DNA from: Dechloromonas hortensis
Lineage (GTDB): Bacteria > Pseudomonadota > Gammaproteobacteria > Burkholderiales > Rhodocyclaceae
DNA length: 64,000 bases
Assembly (NCBI RefSeq): GCF_009469765.1
Contig: NZ_SSSQ01000016.1
Location: forward strand, 1-64,000
Direction of reading: 5' to 3'
Every line of letters starts with the position of its first letter. Positions within the stretch are counted from its first letter, which is position 1. The position numbers and the translations under genes were made by a program. Under the pieces are notes generated by a model. It saw only the letters and a program-made list of their open reading frames with translations, was not told the DNA's origin and searched no databases. Shown piece by piece: positions 1-10,280 of the stretch.

Positions 1-77
1 TCCTGGGCGGTGGCAGCAAAGCCGATACCGGCCAGCAGGGCCAGAACCAGCGACTTCTTGGCGATGTTTTTGATCAT
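1..77 (-). CDS. N-terminus of an exported protein (partial)
   Basis: Only the first 25 codons are in the window. They read as a Sec signal peptide: a basic start (MIKNIAKKS), a hydrophobic core rich in Leu/Ala/Gly, and an Ala-Thr-Ala site before Gln. A GAGGG ribosome site lies just upstream of the ATG at 77. The gene follows mtaD on the same strand after 56 bases. In related genomes an OmpA-family outer-membrane protein often sits beside gyrA, so that identity is possible, but it is inferred from context only because the mature protein is outside the window. Confidence 0.7.
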   Translation of the reverse strand, partial: MIKNIAKKSLVLALLAGIGFAATAQ

Positions 78-133
78 TGTTTTCCCTCGTTGAAGAAAAT
101 TTGAAAATCTTTAACCCGCAATTCAGCCTAAAA

Positions 134-1480
134 CTAAGCCTCCCAGCGGACTTCCAACCTATTTTGCCATAGTGCAACAGTCGATTCCAAGTCATTTTGG
201 TCGGCCGGGCGAAGTGTTTTGTGGTCTACGCAACACTTTCCGGCGACCCAGACGTGGGTGACGCATTCTCGACCAGCGACATGTACCAGATGTGACACCG
301 GGTCGAAACACGGCTTGCTTTCGATGTCGGCCAGGCTGACGGCGCAAAGGTCAGCAGCCTTGCCGGGGGTGATCGAGCCGATCTCGTCGCCGAGGCCGAG
401 TGCGATGGCGCCGTTGAGTGTCGCCATGCGCAGCGCCTCGTTGGCCGGTAGGGCACTGGCGTCGCCGGTGCTGCCTTTGGCGAGCAGGGCGGCGAGGCGC
501 ATTTCGCCAAACAGGTCGAGCCGGTTGTTGCTGGCGGCGCCATCGGTGCCGAGGCCGACGTTGATGCCCAGTTGTCTCATTCTTGCCACAGGAGCAAAGC
601 CGCTGGCCAGTTTCAGGTTCGAGGTCGGGCAGTGGGCGATCGAGCTGCCGGTCTCTGCCAGCAGTTGCAGTTCGTCTTCACTGAGGTGCACGGCGTGCAC
701 GCCGATGAAGCCGGGGCCGAGCAGACCGAGTTGGTGCAGGCGGGCGAGTGGCGGCTGTCCGTTTTGCCGCTGGCTGTCGTCGACTTCCTGGCGCGTCTCG
801 TGGATGTGGCAGTGAATGGGCAGATTCATTTGCTCGGAAAGGGTCAGCACGCGTTCGAATGTGCTGTCGGAGACCGTGTAGGGGGCGTGGGGGGCGAGGC
901 AGAAGTTGATCAGCGGCTGGTTGAGCAGTTTTTCGCGGACGGCCAGGCCTTTGTTCAGGTAGTCGTCGGCATCGCTGGCGTAGGTGGTCGGGAATTCGAG
1001 GGTGGTGATGCCCAGTGTCGCGCGCATGCCGTATTCGCTGGCGGCCGCGGCCGCCGCTTCCGGGAAGAAGTACATGTCGTTGAAGCAGGTGATGCCGCCC
1101 TTGAGCATTTCGGCGCAGGCTAGCCGGGTGCCGTCGTAAACGAACTGTGAGGAGACGTGGGCGGCTTCGGCGGGCCAGATGCGTTTTTGCAGCCAGTCGT
1201 GCAGCGGCAGGTCGTCGGCTATGCCGCGCATCAGCGACATCGCTGCGTGGGTGTGGAGATTGACCAGGCCGGGGATCAGGACATGCTCTTCCAGCGTGAC
1301 GTGCTGGTCGGGCAGATAGCGCTGGCGGGCTTCACTGCCGGGGAGCACGGCGAGAATACGGCCATCGCGGATGGCAACGGCGTGGTTTTTGAGCACAACA
1401 TCGGGGTCGACCGCAGCGATCCAGCGGGCTTCGATCAGAAGGTCGATTACTTCGGGTGTTGTTGTCATGGAAAACGGCAT
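134..1480 (-). CDS. mtaD: 5-methylthioadenosine/S-adenosylhomocysteine deaminase
   Basis: A cytosolic amidohydrolase of the TRZ/ATZ group that deaminates methylthioadenosine or S-adenosylhomocysteine in the salvage of SAM by-products. Metal-ligand motifs of the TIM-barrel amidohydrolase fold are visible: HTH at residues 76-78, HCHIHE at 223-228, VHAVH near 261-265 and GTDGAASNN with Asp313. The length of 448 residues matches the family. A second ATG four codons in (1468) is an equally good start, because no strong ribosome site separates the two. The gene is divergent from gyrA. The exact substrate among this broad family is inferred from overall similarity, and guanine- or triazine-type deaminases are less likely alternatives. 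Confidence 0.85.
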   Translation of the reverse strand: MPFSMTTTPEVIDLLIEARWIAAVDPDVVLKNHAVAIRDGRILAVLPGSEARQRYLPDQHVTLEEHVLIPGLVNLHTHAAMSLMRGIADDLPLHDWLQKRIWPAEAAHVSSQFVYDGTRLACAEMLKGGITCFNDMYFFPEAAAAAASEYGMRATLGITTLEFPTTYASDADDYLNKGLAVREKLLNQPLINFCLAPHAPYTVSDSTFERVLTLSEQMNLPIHCHIHETRQEVDDSQRQNGQPPLARLHQLGLLGPGFIGVHAVHLSEDELQLLAETGSSIAHCPTSNLKLASGFAPVARMRQLGINVGLGTDGAASNNRLDLFGEMRLAALLAKGSTGDASALPANEALRMATLNGAIALGLGDEIGSITPGKAADLCAVSLADIESKPCFDPVSHLVHVAGRECVTHVWVAGKCCVDHKTLRPADQNDLESTVALWQNRLEVRWEA

Positions 1481-1565
1481 CGGCTCTATGTTGGGGCGTG
1501 TTAAAATAACAAATTACGCTCAATTCAACCAATAAGGCATCGCGCAAGCGGTGCGATTGTGAGAC

Positions 1566-4190
1566 ATGGATCAATTCGCCAAAGAAACACTGCCGATCAG
1601 CCTCGAAGACGAGATGCGGCGTTCCTATCTCGATTACGCGATGAGCGTGATCGTCGGCCGTGCGCTGCCGGATGCGCGCGACGGCCTGAAGCCGGTGCAT
1701 CGCCGCGTGCTGTTCGCGATGCACGAGTTGAACAACGACTGGAACAAGGCCTACAAGAAATCGGCGCGTATCGTCGGTGACGTGATCGGTAAATATCACC
1801 CGCACGGCGACTCCGCAGTCTATGAAACCATCGTCCGCATGGCGCAGGATTTTTCCCTGCGCTACATGCTGGTCGATGGCCAGGGCAACTTCGGTTCGGT
1901 GGACGGCGATAGCGCGGCGGCGATGCGTTACACCGAAATCCGCATGGCCAAGATCGGCCACCAGATGCTCGAAGACCTGGACAAGGAAACGGTCGATTTC
2001 GGGCCGAACTACGACGGTTCAGAGCATGAGCCGCTGGTCATGCCGGCGCGCATTCCGAATCTGCTGATCAACGGTTCGTCCGGTATTGCGGTCGGCATGG
2101 CGACCAATATCCCGCCGCACAACCTAAATGAAGTGGTTGCCGGCTGTCTGGCCCTGCTCGAAAACCCGGCGATTTCGATCGATGACTTGATCGACTACAT
2201 CCCGGCCCCCGACTTCCCGACCGCCGCGTTGATCTACGGCGTGATGGGCGTTCGCGAAGGTTATCGGACCGGCCGCGGCCGCGTCATCATGCGCGCCCGC
2301 ACCCACTTCGAGGACATGGAGAAGGGCGGTCGTCAGGCGCTGATCGTCGACGAGATTCCCTACCAGGTGAACAAGAAGTCGCTGATCGAGAAGATCGCCG
2401 AACTGGTCAACGAGAAGAAGATCGAGGGCATTTCCGATATCCGCGACGAGTCGGACAAGTCCGGCATGCGCATCGTCATCGAACTGAAGCGCGGCGAAGT
2501 CGGCGAGGTCATCCTCAACAACCTGTACAAGCAGACCCAGTTGCAGGACACCTTCGGCATGAACATGGTGGCGTTGGTCGATGGCCAGCCGCGCCTGCTC
2601 AACCTGAAGCAGATGCTCGAATGCTTCCTGTCGCATCGTCGGGAAGTGGTGACGCGGCGCACCGTCTATGAATTGCGCAAGGCACGCGAACGCGGCCATA
2701 TCCTCGAAGGCCTGGCCGTTGCGTTGTCCAACGTCGATGAAATTATCGCCCTGATCAAGGCGGCGCCGACGCCGGCTGACGCCAAGCGCGGCCTGATGGA
2801 GCGCATGTGGCGCAGCGCCGTGGTTGAGGAAATGCTGCTCCGCGCCGCTTCCGACGCTTCGCGACCGGAAGGGCTGGCGCCGGAATTCGGTTTGTCGGCA
2901 CAGGGCTACCGGCTGTCCGACGCCCAGGCCCAGGCCATCCTTGAGCTGCGTCTGCAGCGCCTGACCGGCCTTGAGCAGGACAAGATCGTCGGCGAGTACA
3001 AGGAAGTCATGGCCAAGATCCTCGATCTGCTCGACATCCTGGCTCGTCCGGAGCGCATCACCGAAATCATCGTCAATGAACTGACTGCCATTCGCGAGCA
3101 GTTCGGCGACGACCGTCGTTCCGAAATCATCCTGCAGACTTCCGAACTCGGCATCGAAGATCTGATCACGCCGCAGGACATGGTGGTCACCCTGTCGCAC
3201 GGCGGCTACATCAAGGCCCAGCCACTCGCCGACTACCGCGCCCAGCGTCGTGGCGGCCGCGGCAAGCAGGCGGCGGCGATCAAGGACGAGGATTTCGTCG
3301 ATCACCTGTTTGTGGCTAATACCCACGATTACATCCTGTGCTTCTCGAACCGCGGCCGTTGCTACTGGCTCAAGGTTTACGAAGCGCCACAGGGCAGCCG
3401 GGTCAGCCGCGGCAAGCCGATCGTCAATCTCTTCCCGCTGGAAGAGGGCGAGCGGATCAACGCCGTGCTACCGGTCAAGGAATTCTCCGACGACCAGTAT
3501 GTCTTCATGGCGACCGTCATGGGCACCGTCAAGAAGACGCCGCTGTCCGATTACTCCAACCCGCGCAAGGCCGGCATCATCGCCGTCGCGCTGGACGAGG
3601 GCGACTACCTGGTCGGCGTCGAGCTGACTTCCGGGCAGAGCGACATCGTGCTCGTTTCCGACGCCGGCAAGGCTGTCTGGTTCGACGAGGAAGATGTCCG
3701 TCCGATGGGGCGCGGGGCTCGCGGCGTACGCGGCATGAAGCTGCAGGAAGGCCAGTCGGTGATTTCCCTGCTGGTCGCCGAGAGCGATCAGCAGACCGTG
3801 CTGGTGGCTACCGAGAATGGCTACGGTAAACGTACTGTTTTGGCCGATTTCCGCCATTCCGGGCGCGGCACCCAAGGCGTGCGCGCCATTGCCGACAGCG
3901 AACGCAACGGCACGGTGGTTGGCGCCAAGCTGGTCGGCGACGAGGACGAAATCATGCTGATCACCACCGGTGGCGTGCTGATTCGTACCCGTGTCTCGGA
4001 AGTGCGCGGCATGGGCCGAGCGACGCAGGGCGTGACGCTGATTTCGCTGGATGAAGGCGAGAAGCTGGCCGGCCTGGAGAAGGTGGCCGAATCCGTAGTG
4101 GAGGCTGAGGCCGAAGTCGAAGTTGGCGCTGAGGTCGAAGCGGCACCCGAGGTGCCGACCCCGAACGCAGAAGAAGGTGGAGAAGCCTGA
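1566..4190 (+). CDS. gyrA: DNA gyrase subunit A
   Basis: The breakage-reunion subunit of DNA gyrase, which works with GyrB in a heterotetramer to introduce negative supercoils using ATP. The catalytic tyrosine is at residue 122 in AAMRYTE. The quinolone pocket reads HGDSAVYE, with Ser83 and Glu87 in E. coli numbering. The GyrA box QRRGGRGK in the C-terminal beta-pinwheel separates it from ParC. The 874-residue length is normal. The tail from about residue 835 is very acidic and rich in Glu/Val/Ala, as in many gyrases. The stop codon overlaps the serC start by one base, which suggests coupled translation. Confidence 0.97.
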   Translation: MDQFAKETLPISLEDEMRRSYLDYAMSVIVGRALPDARDGLKPVHRRVLFAMHELNNDWNKAYKKSARIVGDVIGKYHPHGDSAVYETIVRMAQDFSLRYMLVDGQGNFGSVDGDSAAAMRYTEIRMAKIGHQMLEDLDKETVDFGPNYDGSEHEPLVMPARIPNLLINGSSGIAVGMATNIPPHNLNEVVAGCLALLENPAISIDDLIDYIPAPDFPTAALIYGVMGVREGYRTGRGRVIMRARTHFEDMEKGGRQALIVDEIPYQVNKKSLIEKIAELVNEKKIEGISDIRDESDKSGMRIVIELKRGEVGEVILNNLYKQTQLQDTFGMNMVALVDGQPRLLNLKQMLECFLSHRREVVTRRTVYELRKARERGHILEGLAVALSNVDEIIALIKAAPTPADAKRGLMERMWRSAVVEEMLLRAASDASRPEGLAPEFGLSAQGYRLSDAQAQAILELRLQRLTGLEQDKIVGEYKEVMAKILDLLDILARPERITEIIVNELTAIREQFGDDRRSEIILQTSELGIEDLITPQDMVVTLSHGGYIKAQPLADYRAQRRGGRGKQAAAIKDEDFVDHLFVANTHDYILCFSNRGRCYWLKVYEAPQGSRVSRGKPIVNLFPLEEGERINAVLPVKEFSDDQYVFMATVMGTVKKTPLSDYSNPRKAGIIAVALDEGDYLVGVELTSGQSDIVLVSDAGKAVWFDEEDVRPMGRGARGVRGMKLQEGQSVISLLVAESDQQTVLVATENGYGKRTVLADFRHSGRGTQGVRAIADSERNGTVVGAKLVGDEDEIMLITTGGVLIRTRVSEVRGMGRATQGVTLISLDEGEKLAGLEKVAESVVEAEAEVEVGAEVEAAPEVPTPNAEEGGEA

Positions 4191-5275
4191 TGAGTCGAAT
4201 CTGGAATTTCAGCGCCGGTCCGGCTGCTCTGCCAGAAGAAGTCCTGCGCCAGGCGCAGGAAGAACTACTCGACTGGCACGGCGCCGGTTGCAGCGTCATG
4301 GAAATGAGTCATCGCGGTAAGGAGTTCATGTCCATCCTCGACCAGGCCGAAGCCGACCTGCGCGAACTGATGGGGATTCCCGCCAATTACAAGGTGCTTT
4401 TCCTGCAGGGCGGGGCGACGCAGCAGTTCGCACAGATTCCGATGAATTTGCTGGCCGGCCGTTCGGCCGATTACATCGTCACCGGTTCTTGGTCGAAGAA
4501 GGCGCTCAAGGAAGCGCAGCGCATCGGTGACGTGCGCTGTGCGGCAACGACTGAAAGCAGCGGTTTCAACCGTCTGCCGACGGCCGAGGAAATCAAGCTC
4601 GACCCGTTTGCCGCCTACCTGCACGTCTGTACCAACGAAACCATCCATGGTGTCGAGATTCCCGCCCAGCGCATTGCCGATACCGGGGTGCCGCTGGTCG
4701 CCGACATGTCGTCGCATATTCTGTCGCGGCCGGTGCCGGTCGAGAAGTTTGGCCTCATTTACGCCGGCGCTCAGAAGAACATCGGTCCGTCCGGTCTGAC
4801 CCTGGTCATCATTCGCGACGACCTGCTCGGCATGGCGCCGCTGACCATCCCGAGCGTGATGGATTACGCGGTGATGGCGGAAAACGGCTCGATGCTGAAT
4901 ACGCCGCCGACGTACGGTATCTATATGGCCGGTCTGGTTTTCCAGTGGCTGAAGAAGCAGGGCGGTCTGGCCGCGATTGATGCGGTCAACGCCGAAAAAG
5001 CACGTATTTTGTACGAGGCTATCGATCAATCCGCCGGCTTTTACCACAATCCGGTCGATCCGGATTGCCGCTCACGGATGAACGTGCCATTCACGCTGGC
5101 CCAGCCGGAACTCGATGCGGCTTTCCTCGCCGAATCGAAGGCAGCCGGTCTGGTTTCCCTGAAGGGCCACAAATCGGTCGGCGGCATGCGTGCCTCGATC
5201 TACAACGCGGTTCCGCTGGCCGGTGTGCAGGCGCTGGTGGACTTCATGAACGATTTCGCCAAGCGCAACGGTTAA
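4190..5275 (+). CDS. serC: Phosphoserine aminotransferase
   Basis: A PLP enzyme that converts 3-phosphohydroxypyruvate and glutamate to phosphoserine in serine synthesis; it also serves pyridoxal phosphate synthesis. The start RIWNFSAGPA is characteristic. The Schiff-base lysine is K196 in YAGAQKNIGPSG. The length of 361 residues fits the family. It overlaps the gyrA stop by one base and is followed six bases later by pheA. This gives the gyrA-serC-pheA-hisC-tyrA arrangement typical of betaproteobacteria, where amino-acid genes are co-transcribed. Confidence 0.97.
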   Translation: MSRIWNFSAGPAALPEEVLRQAQEELLDWHGAGCSVMEMSHRGKEFMSILDQAEADLRELMGIPANYKVLFLQGGATQQFAQIPMNLLAGRSADYIVTGSWSKKALKEAQRIGDVRCAATTESSGFNRLPTAEEIKLDPFAAYLHVCTNETIHGVEIPAQRIADTGVPLVADMSSHILSRPVPVEKFGLIYAGAQKNIGPSGLTLVIIRDDLLGMAPLTIPSVMDYAVMAENGSMLNTPPTYGIYMAGLVFQWLKKQGGLAAIDAVNAEKARILYEAIDQSAGFYHNPVDPDCRSRMNVPFTLAQPELDAAFLAESKAAGLVSLKGHKSVGGMRASIYNAVPLAGVQALVDFMNDFAKRNG

Positions 5276-5281
5276 CCCACG

Positions 5282-6373
5282 ATGAGCGACGATCTGCAGA
5301 AGGCTCTGGCCGGCGTTCGCGCCGAAATTGACGGCATCGATGCCGAGTTGTTGAATCTCCTCAACCAGCGCGCCCGTTGCGCCCAAAAGGTCGGCGAGAT
5401 CAAGGCCGAGCACGGCGAAGCGGGGCATATCTACCGCCCCGAGCGCGAGGCCCAGGTTCTGCGCCGGTTGCAGGATGCCAATCCTGGGCCGTTGCCGAAC
5501 GAGGGCATTACCTTCTTCTTCCGCGAGGTGATGTCGGCCTGCCTGTCGCTCGAGCAGCCGCTCGGTGTGGCGTTCCTCGGGCCGCTCGGTACCTTTTCCG
5601 AATCCGCGGCGACCAAGCATTTTGGCCACGCGGCGCGCCTTTTGCCGCAGGCCTCGATCGACGATGTCTTCCGCGAGGTCGAATCAGGGCATGCCCACTA
5701 TGCAGTGGTGCCGGTCGAAAACTCGACCGAAGGGGCGGTCGGCCGGACGATGGATTTGCTGCTCGGTTCGTCGTTGAAGATCTGCGGCGAAGTGGTGCTG
5801 CGCATTCACCAGAACCTGCTCTCCAACGAGACCGATCTGAGCAAGATCACCAAAGTCTATTCGCATGCACAGTCGCTGGCTCAGTGCCACGAATGGCTGA
5901 ACCGGGTGTTGCCCAACGCGCAGCGTATTTCGGTGGGCAGCAATGCCCAGGCGGCGCAAAAGGCCTCCGAGGAGGCCGGGGTGGCGGCGATTGCCGGGGA
6001 AGCCGCGGCAACGCGCTACAGCCTGCCGCGTCTGGCCGAAAACATCGAGGACGAGCCGAATAACACGACGCGCTTCCTGATTCTTGGCAAGCACGACGCG
6101 GGGCCTTCCGGGCGCGACAAGACCTCGCTGATCATGTCGGCCCCGAACCGGACGGGCGCGCTGTACGAATTGCTGTTGCCCTTCTCGCATACCGGCGTTT
6201 CGCTGTCCCGCCTCGAATCCCGCCCGGCGCGCCATGCCCTGTGGGAATACGTTTTTTATGTCGATGTCGATGGCCATCGCGACGATCCGACCGTCAAGGC
6301 CGCGCTCGACGAACTGGCCGGCCGCGCCGCCTACCTGAAAATCCTCGGCTCCTATCCGGTTGCCGTTTACTGA
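5282..6373 (+). CDS. pheA: Bifunctional chorismate mutase/prephenate dehydratase (P-protein)
   Basis: It carries chorismate through prephenate to phenylpyruvate, the committed branch to phenylalanine. Three domains are visible. An AroQ-type helical chorismate mutase spans about residues 1-90. The prephenate dehydratase spans about 95-275 and begins VAFLGPLGTFSE. A C-terminal ACT regulatory domain from about 280 contains NRTGALYELL and the ESRP motif used in phenylalanine feedback binding in this family. The 363 residues are the usual length. It lies between serC and hisC with nine bases to the next start. Confidence 0.96.
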   Translation: MSDDLQKALAGVRAEIDGIDAELLNLLNQRARCAQKVGEIKAEHGEAGHIYRPEREAQVLRRLQDANPGPLPNEGITFFFREVMSACLSLEQPLGVAFLGPLGTFSESAATKHFGHAARLLPQASIDDVFREVESGHAHYAVVPVENSTEGAVGRTMDLLLGSSLKICGEVVLRIHQNLLSNETDLSKITKVYSHAQSLAQCHEWLNRVLPNAQRISVGSNAQAAQKASEEAGVAAIAGEAAATRYSLPRLAENIEDEPNNTTRFLILGKHDAGPSGRDKTSLIMSAPNRTGALYELLLPFSHTGVSLSRLESRPARHALWEYVFYVDVDGHRDDPTVKAALDELAGRAAYLKILGSYPVAVY

Positions 6374-6382
6374 GGAAAGTTC

Positions 6383-7471
6383 ATGAGCCTCGCCGAACAA
6401 GCGCTCCCCTACGTCCGCGCTATTTCGCCTTACCAGCCGGGCAAGCCGATCACCGAGCTGGCCCGGGAGATGGGTATTCCGGTCGACAGTATCGTCAAGC
6501 TGGCGTCCAATGAAAATCCGCTGGGCGTCAGCCCGAAAGCCAAGAAGGCGGTCGAAGCGGCGATCAACGGCGTTGAGCGTTACCCGGACCAGTTCGATCT
6601 GATCAAGGCCGTCGCCGAGCGTTCCGGCGTCGCCCAGGGGCAAGTCGTGCTCGGCAACGGTTCGAATGATGTGCTCGATCTGGTTGCCCGAGTCTTCCTG
6701 GCGCCCGGTCGTTCGGCGGTGTTTGCCCAGCATGCCTTTGCGGTTTACCCGCTGGCCACGCTGTCGACCGGCGCCGAATTGATCGTCACGCCGGCCAAGA
6801 ACTACGGTCACAATCTGGAAGCGATGCGCGCCGCCATTCGGCCGGATACGCGGATCATCTGGATCGCCAATCCGAACAACCCGACTGGCAACTTCCTGCC
6901 TTACCCGGAAGTGCGCGCTTTCCTGGAAAGCGTACCGAAGGATGTTGTCGTCGTGCTCGATGAGGCCTACAACGAGTACCTGCCTCCAGAAGAGCGGGCC
7001 GATACGGCTGCTTGGATAAATGATTTCCCGAATCTGGTGGTTTGCCGCACTTTCTCGAAAATTTTCGGCCTTGCCGGTTTGCGCGTTGGCTATGCCCTGG
7101 CTTCGGCCGAGGTCGCCGACCTGATGAACCGCGTCCGCCAGCCGTTCAATGTAAACAACCTGGCCCTGGCCGGCGCGCTGGCTGCACTCGACGACCATGA
7201 GTTCATTGCCGAGAGCTACGAACTGAACCGCCGTGGCACTGCGCAGATCGTTGCCGGCCTGCAGCGCCTTGGCCTCGAATACATTCCGTCGTTCTGCAAC
7301 TTCGTGACCTTCAAGGCTGGCGACGGCGCGGCGGTCAATCAGAAGCTGCTGCAGCAAGGCGTGATTGTCCGGCCGATCGGTGGTTACGGCTTGCCCGAAT
7401 GGTTGCGGGTGACGATCGGCACCGAGCCGGAAAATGCGCGCTTCCTGGAGGCGCTGGAGAAAGCCCTCTAA
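6383..7471 (+). CDS. hisC: Histidinol-phosphate/aromatic aminotransferase
   Basis: A class I/II PLP aminotransferase that makes histidinol phosphate from imidazole acetol phosphate. In this operon position it probably also transaminates phenylpyruvate or prephenate for Phe/Tyr synthesis, which is inferred from the pheA and tyrA neighbours. NPNNPTGN at about 163-170, the DEAYNEY motif, and the PLP lysine K226 in TFSKIFGLAG are present. The AGGAAAG ribosome site precedes the ATG. The stop codon is immediately followed by the tyrA ATG. Confidence 0.94.
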   Translation: MSLAEQALPYVRAISPYQPGKPITELAREMGIPVDSIVKLASNENPLGVSPKAKKAVEAAINGVERYPDQFDLIKAVAERSGVAQGQVVLGNGSNDVLDLVARVFLAPGRSAVFAQHAFAVYPLATLSTGAELIVTPAKNYGHNLEAMRAAIRPDTRIIWIANPNNPTGNFLPYPEVRAFLESVPKDVVVVLDEAYNEYLPPEERADTAAWINDFPNLVVCRTFSKIFGLAGLRVGYALASAEVADLMNRVRQPFNVNNLALAGALAALDDHEFIAESYELNRRGTAQIVAGLQRLGLEYIPSFCNFVTFKAGDGAAVNQKLLQQGVIVRPIGGYGLPEWLRVTIGTEPENARFLEALEKAL

Positions 7472-8353
7472 ATGTCCGCGCATGCGCCCGAGTTCGGCAA
7501 AGTCGTTGTTTTTGGCACCGGCCTGATTGGCGGTTCTTTTGCGCTTGCCCTTAAGGAAGCCGGTGCGGTGGAAGAGGTGGTCGGTTTCGGCCGGACGCCT
7601 GCTACCCTGCGCGCCGCTCAGCAACTCGGCGTAATCGACCGGGCCGGGATCAACCCGACGCACGAAATCGAGGAAGCCGACATTGTTCTGGTCGCCACGC
7701 CGGTGGCCCAGATGCCGGAGATTTTTGCGCGCATCGAACCTTACTTGGGGCCGAATACCATCGTCACCGATGGTGGTTCAACCAAAGGGGATGTCGTTGC
7801 CGCGGCACGGGCCGCCTTTGGCGACAAGATCAGCCAGTTCGTGCCGGCCCACCCGATCGCCGGGGCGGAAAACAGTGGCCCGGCTGCGGCGCGTTGGGAT
7901 CTGTATCAGGGCAAGAAAGTGGTCGTCACTCCTTTGCCCGAAAACAGCGACGATGCGCTCGATCACATCAAGCGCGCCTGGTCCCTCTGTGGCGCCGATA
8001 TCTACGAACTGGCGCCGGAAGCACACGACCGGGTATTCGCGGCAGTCAGCCACCTGCCGCACCTGCTGTCCTATGCCTTGGTGCACGATCTGGCAGTCCG
8101 CGAGGATGCCGACCTGTTCTTCACCTTCGCTGCCTCGGGGTTTCGCGATTTCACCCGCATCGCGGCCAGTCATCCGGAAATGTGGCGCGACATCTGTCTT
8201 GCCAACCGGACGGCCCTGCTTGGTGAACTCGACAGTTACCGGGCGCAACTCGATGAACTGCGACTGGCCCTGGCGCAAAACGATGGCGAGCGGCTCGAAG
8301 AGGTGTTCGGTATCGCCCGCCAGGCGCGGCGAAGCTGGGCGGGCGACAACTGA
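7472..8353 (+). CDS. tyrA: Prephenate dehydrogenase
   Basis: An NAD(P)-dependent oxidative decarboxylase of prephenate or arogenate in tyrosine synthesis. The N-terminal Rossmann motif VVFGTGLIGGSFALAL lies at about residues 12-27, and the HPIAGAE motif of the TyrA family lies at about 130. At 293 residues it is a stand-alone dehydrogenase with no fused chorismate mutase or ACT domain. It begins directly after the hisC stop, and its own stop overlaps the ligase start by one base. In relatives aroA usually follows; here the ligase gene, an IS element and the polysaccharide operon intervene. Confidence 0.95.
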   Translation: MSAHAPEFGKVVVFGTGLIGGSFALALKEAGAVEEVVGFGRTPATLRAAQQLGVIDRAGINPTHEIEEADIVLVATPVAQMPEIFARIEPYLGPNTIVTDGGSTKGDVVAAARAAFGDKISQFVPAHPIAGAENSGPAAARWDLYQGKKVVVTPLPENSDDALDHIKRAWSLCGADIYELAPEAHDRVFAAVSHLPHLLSYALVHDLAVREDADLFFTFAASGFRDFTRIAASHPEMWRDICLANRTALLGELDSYRAQLDELRLALAQNDGERLEEVFGIARQARRSWAGDN

Positions 8354-9192
8354 TGTCACGCCTGTTGCGTGCCTTGCTGCTCGGGCTCGCATTGGTCCAG
8401 CCGCTCTATTCATCTGCTGCGGAACCGCCGCCTATTCTGCTGGCGCAAACCTATCGTGGGCAAGTCGATGTTTCCCGTTATTTGATCAGCGAGAAACTGG
8501 ATGGCGTCCGTGCCCTTTGGAATGGCAAAACGCTCAGCTTTCGGAGCGGCAAAGAAATTCAAGCGCCGCGCTGGTTTCTGGAGGGGTTGCCAAAACAATC
8601 GCTCGACGGTGAGTTGTGGATGGGACGGGGCAGTTTCGAACGTCTTTCCGGTGCCGTTCGCCGCGATTCACCTGATGACGCCGAGTGGCGGCAAGTTCGC
8701 TACATGATTTTTGAACTCCCTGGCGCGGAAGGTGGCTTTAGGGAGCGCGCCGAAGTCATTCGGCAAATAGTCCGCCAGGCCAGTGTCCCATGGTTGCGTG
8801 AAATTGAGCAGTTTTCAGTAGTCGACCGCGGCACTTTGCAAACACACTTCAGTAAGGTCGTTAAGGCCGGCGGCGAAGGCTTGATGCTGCACCATGCCGA
8901 CGCCGAGTACCAGACCGGACGTAGCGACGTGCTCCTCAAAATGAAACCTTGGGATGATGCCGAGGCGGAGGTGGTTGGCTACAAGCCAGGCAAGGGGAAG
9001 TATGCCGGTGCCTTAGGGGCTCTGCGAGTCCGGATGCCGGATGGTAGGGAGTTTTATCTGGGTTCCGGGTTTGCCGATGAACGGCGCCGGAATCCCCCTG
9101 AGATTGGTACGGTGGTGACTTATCGTTATCGGGAGTTTACGGTAAATGGACTGCCCCGGTTTGCAACGTTTTTGCGTGTTCGTGGCGATTGA
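8353..9192 (+). CDS. Small exported ATP-dependent DNA ligase (Lig E type)
   Basis: A minimal ATP-dependent DNA ligase that seals nicks through an enzyme-AMP intermediate. Nucleotidyltransferase motifs are in order: motif I SEKLDGVRA with adenylated K48, RSG near 67, LDGELW (motif III) near 85, GEGLMLHH (motif IV) and LLKMKPW (motif V). A short OB-fold domain ends the protein. There is no N-terminal DNA-binding domain. The first 23 residues form a signal peptide with Ser-Ser-Ala-Ala near the cleavage site, so the enzyme should act in the periplasm, as known for Lig E proteins of other proteobacteria. It is coupled to tyrA by a one-base overlap and is the last intact gene before the IS element. 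Confidence 0.9.
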   Translation: MSRLLRALLLGLALVQPLYSSAAEPPPILLAQTYRGQVDVSRYLISEKLDGVRALWNGKTLSFRSGKEIQAPRWFLEGLPKQSLDGELWMGRGSFERLSGAVRRDSPDDAEWRQVRYMIFELPGAEGGFRERAEVIRQIVRQASVPWLREIEQFSVVDRGTLQTHFSKVVKAGGEGLMLHHADAEYQTGRSDVLLKMKPWDDAEAEVVGYKPGKGKYAGALGALRVRMPDGREFYLGSGFADERRRNPPEIGTVVTYRYREFTVNGLPRFATFLRVRGD

Positions 9193-9256
9193 TTGGATAC
9201 GCTGATTGCATGGGGGGCAGTGGGGTATCAATCTACAGTATGCCATCCAGCCTAGC

Positions 9257-10280
9257 TGTGATCTCTCTGTAGGTTGTTCACTCGGGGTGTCTCCCCGGGG
9301 TATTGAGGGGGGCAACCATGCCCGCCGCCGAGGCCCCGAATGAACATCCATAAAAATGCCCGATTAACGCCGCGCGGTCGAGTCCTTCTTGTTCACTGCA
9401 TGCTGGGCGGGCTACGCCCTGAAGAAGCAGCCCAAGCCAGTGGTGTCAGCGTTCGCGCCGCCTACAAATGGTTACAGCGTTTCCGAGCCGAAGGCGTAGC
9501 CGGGCTCAACGACCGCTCATCACGCCCGAAAATCTGTCCGCATGCCTTGCTGGCAACCCTCCAGGCCCAAGTGATCGAACAGCGGCGCAGCCGCCAGACG
9601 TATCGCCAGATCAGCCAGCAATGCGGGATTGGTCAGAGCACGATTGCCCGCTAGCTCCGGCTGGCCGGCCTCAACCGCCTGGCTGCCCTCTATTCGGCGG
9701 CCCCAATTGTGCGTTACGAGCATCCCGAGCCTGGCGACATGCTTCATCTCGACATCAAGAGGCTCGGGCGCTTTCAGCGGCCGGGACATCGGGTCACTGG
9801 GGATCGCGCGCAGAACTCACCCCGGGGCCGGTTGGGAATTCGTCCATGTCGCCCTCGACGACAATTCGATAGTCGCCTTTGCCGACATACAGCAGGACGA
9901 AAGCGGCCGCAGTACTTCTCGGGCCTTGCTGTCGGCCCTGCGCTACTACCGCTCGTTCGGCATCTCCTTCAGGCGGGTTCTGACTGATAACGGCGCCAGC
10001 TACAAATCCCGGCGCTTCGCCCGGCTTTGCCAGCGTCTGGGGCTGCGCCATGTGCGGACCAAGCCCTGCACGCCTCAAACCAACGGAAAGGCAGAGCGTT
10101 TCATCCAGACCGCCTTGCGGGAATGGGCCTATGCCCGGACCTATGAGTCCTCCAGTCACCGCGCTCAACATCTGCCGCTCTGGCTGCATTACTACAACTG
10201 GAACAGACCTCATGCCAGCCTTCAATATCAGCCGCCAATCACCCGAATCACCGCACTGAACAACCTGGTGGGCTTACACG
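9257..10280 (+). mobile_element. IS481-family insertion sequence, decayed copy 1
   Basis: A 1024-base element whose ends share AGGTTGTTCA fourteen bases inside each boundary. The left end begins TGTGATCTCTCTGT and the right end, read inward, begins CGTGTAAGCCCACC. It is flanked by CCTAGC (9251-9256) and GCTAGC (10281-10286), which fit the NCTAGN target duplicated by IS481 and differ at one base. A single transposase gene lies inside but is broken. A second, shorter copy lies at 56.7-57.2 kb on the opposite strand. Confidence 0.85.

Noticed and set aside
5684-7663. A 659-codon open frame antisense to pheA and hisC
   Set aside because: Both sense genes are complete with catalytic motifs; the antisense translation has no recognisable domain.
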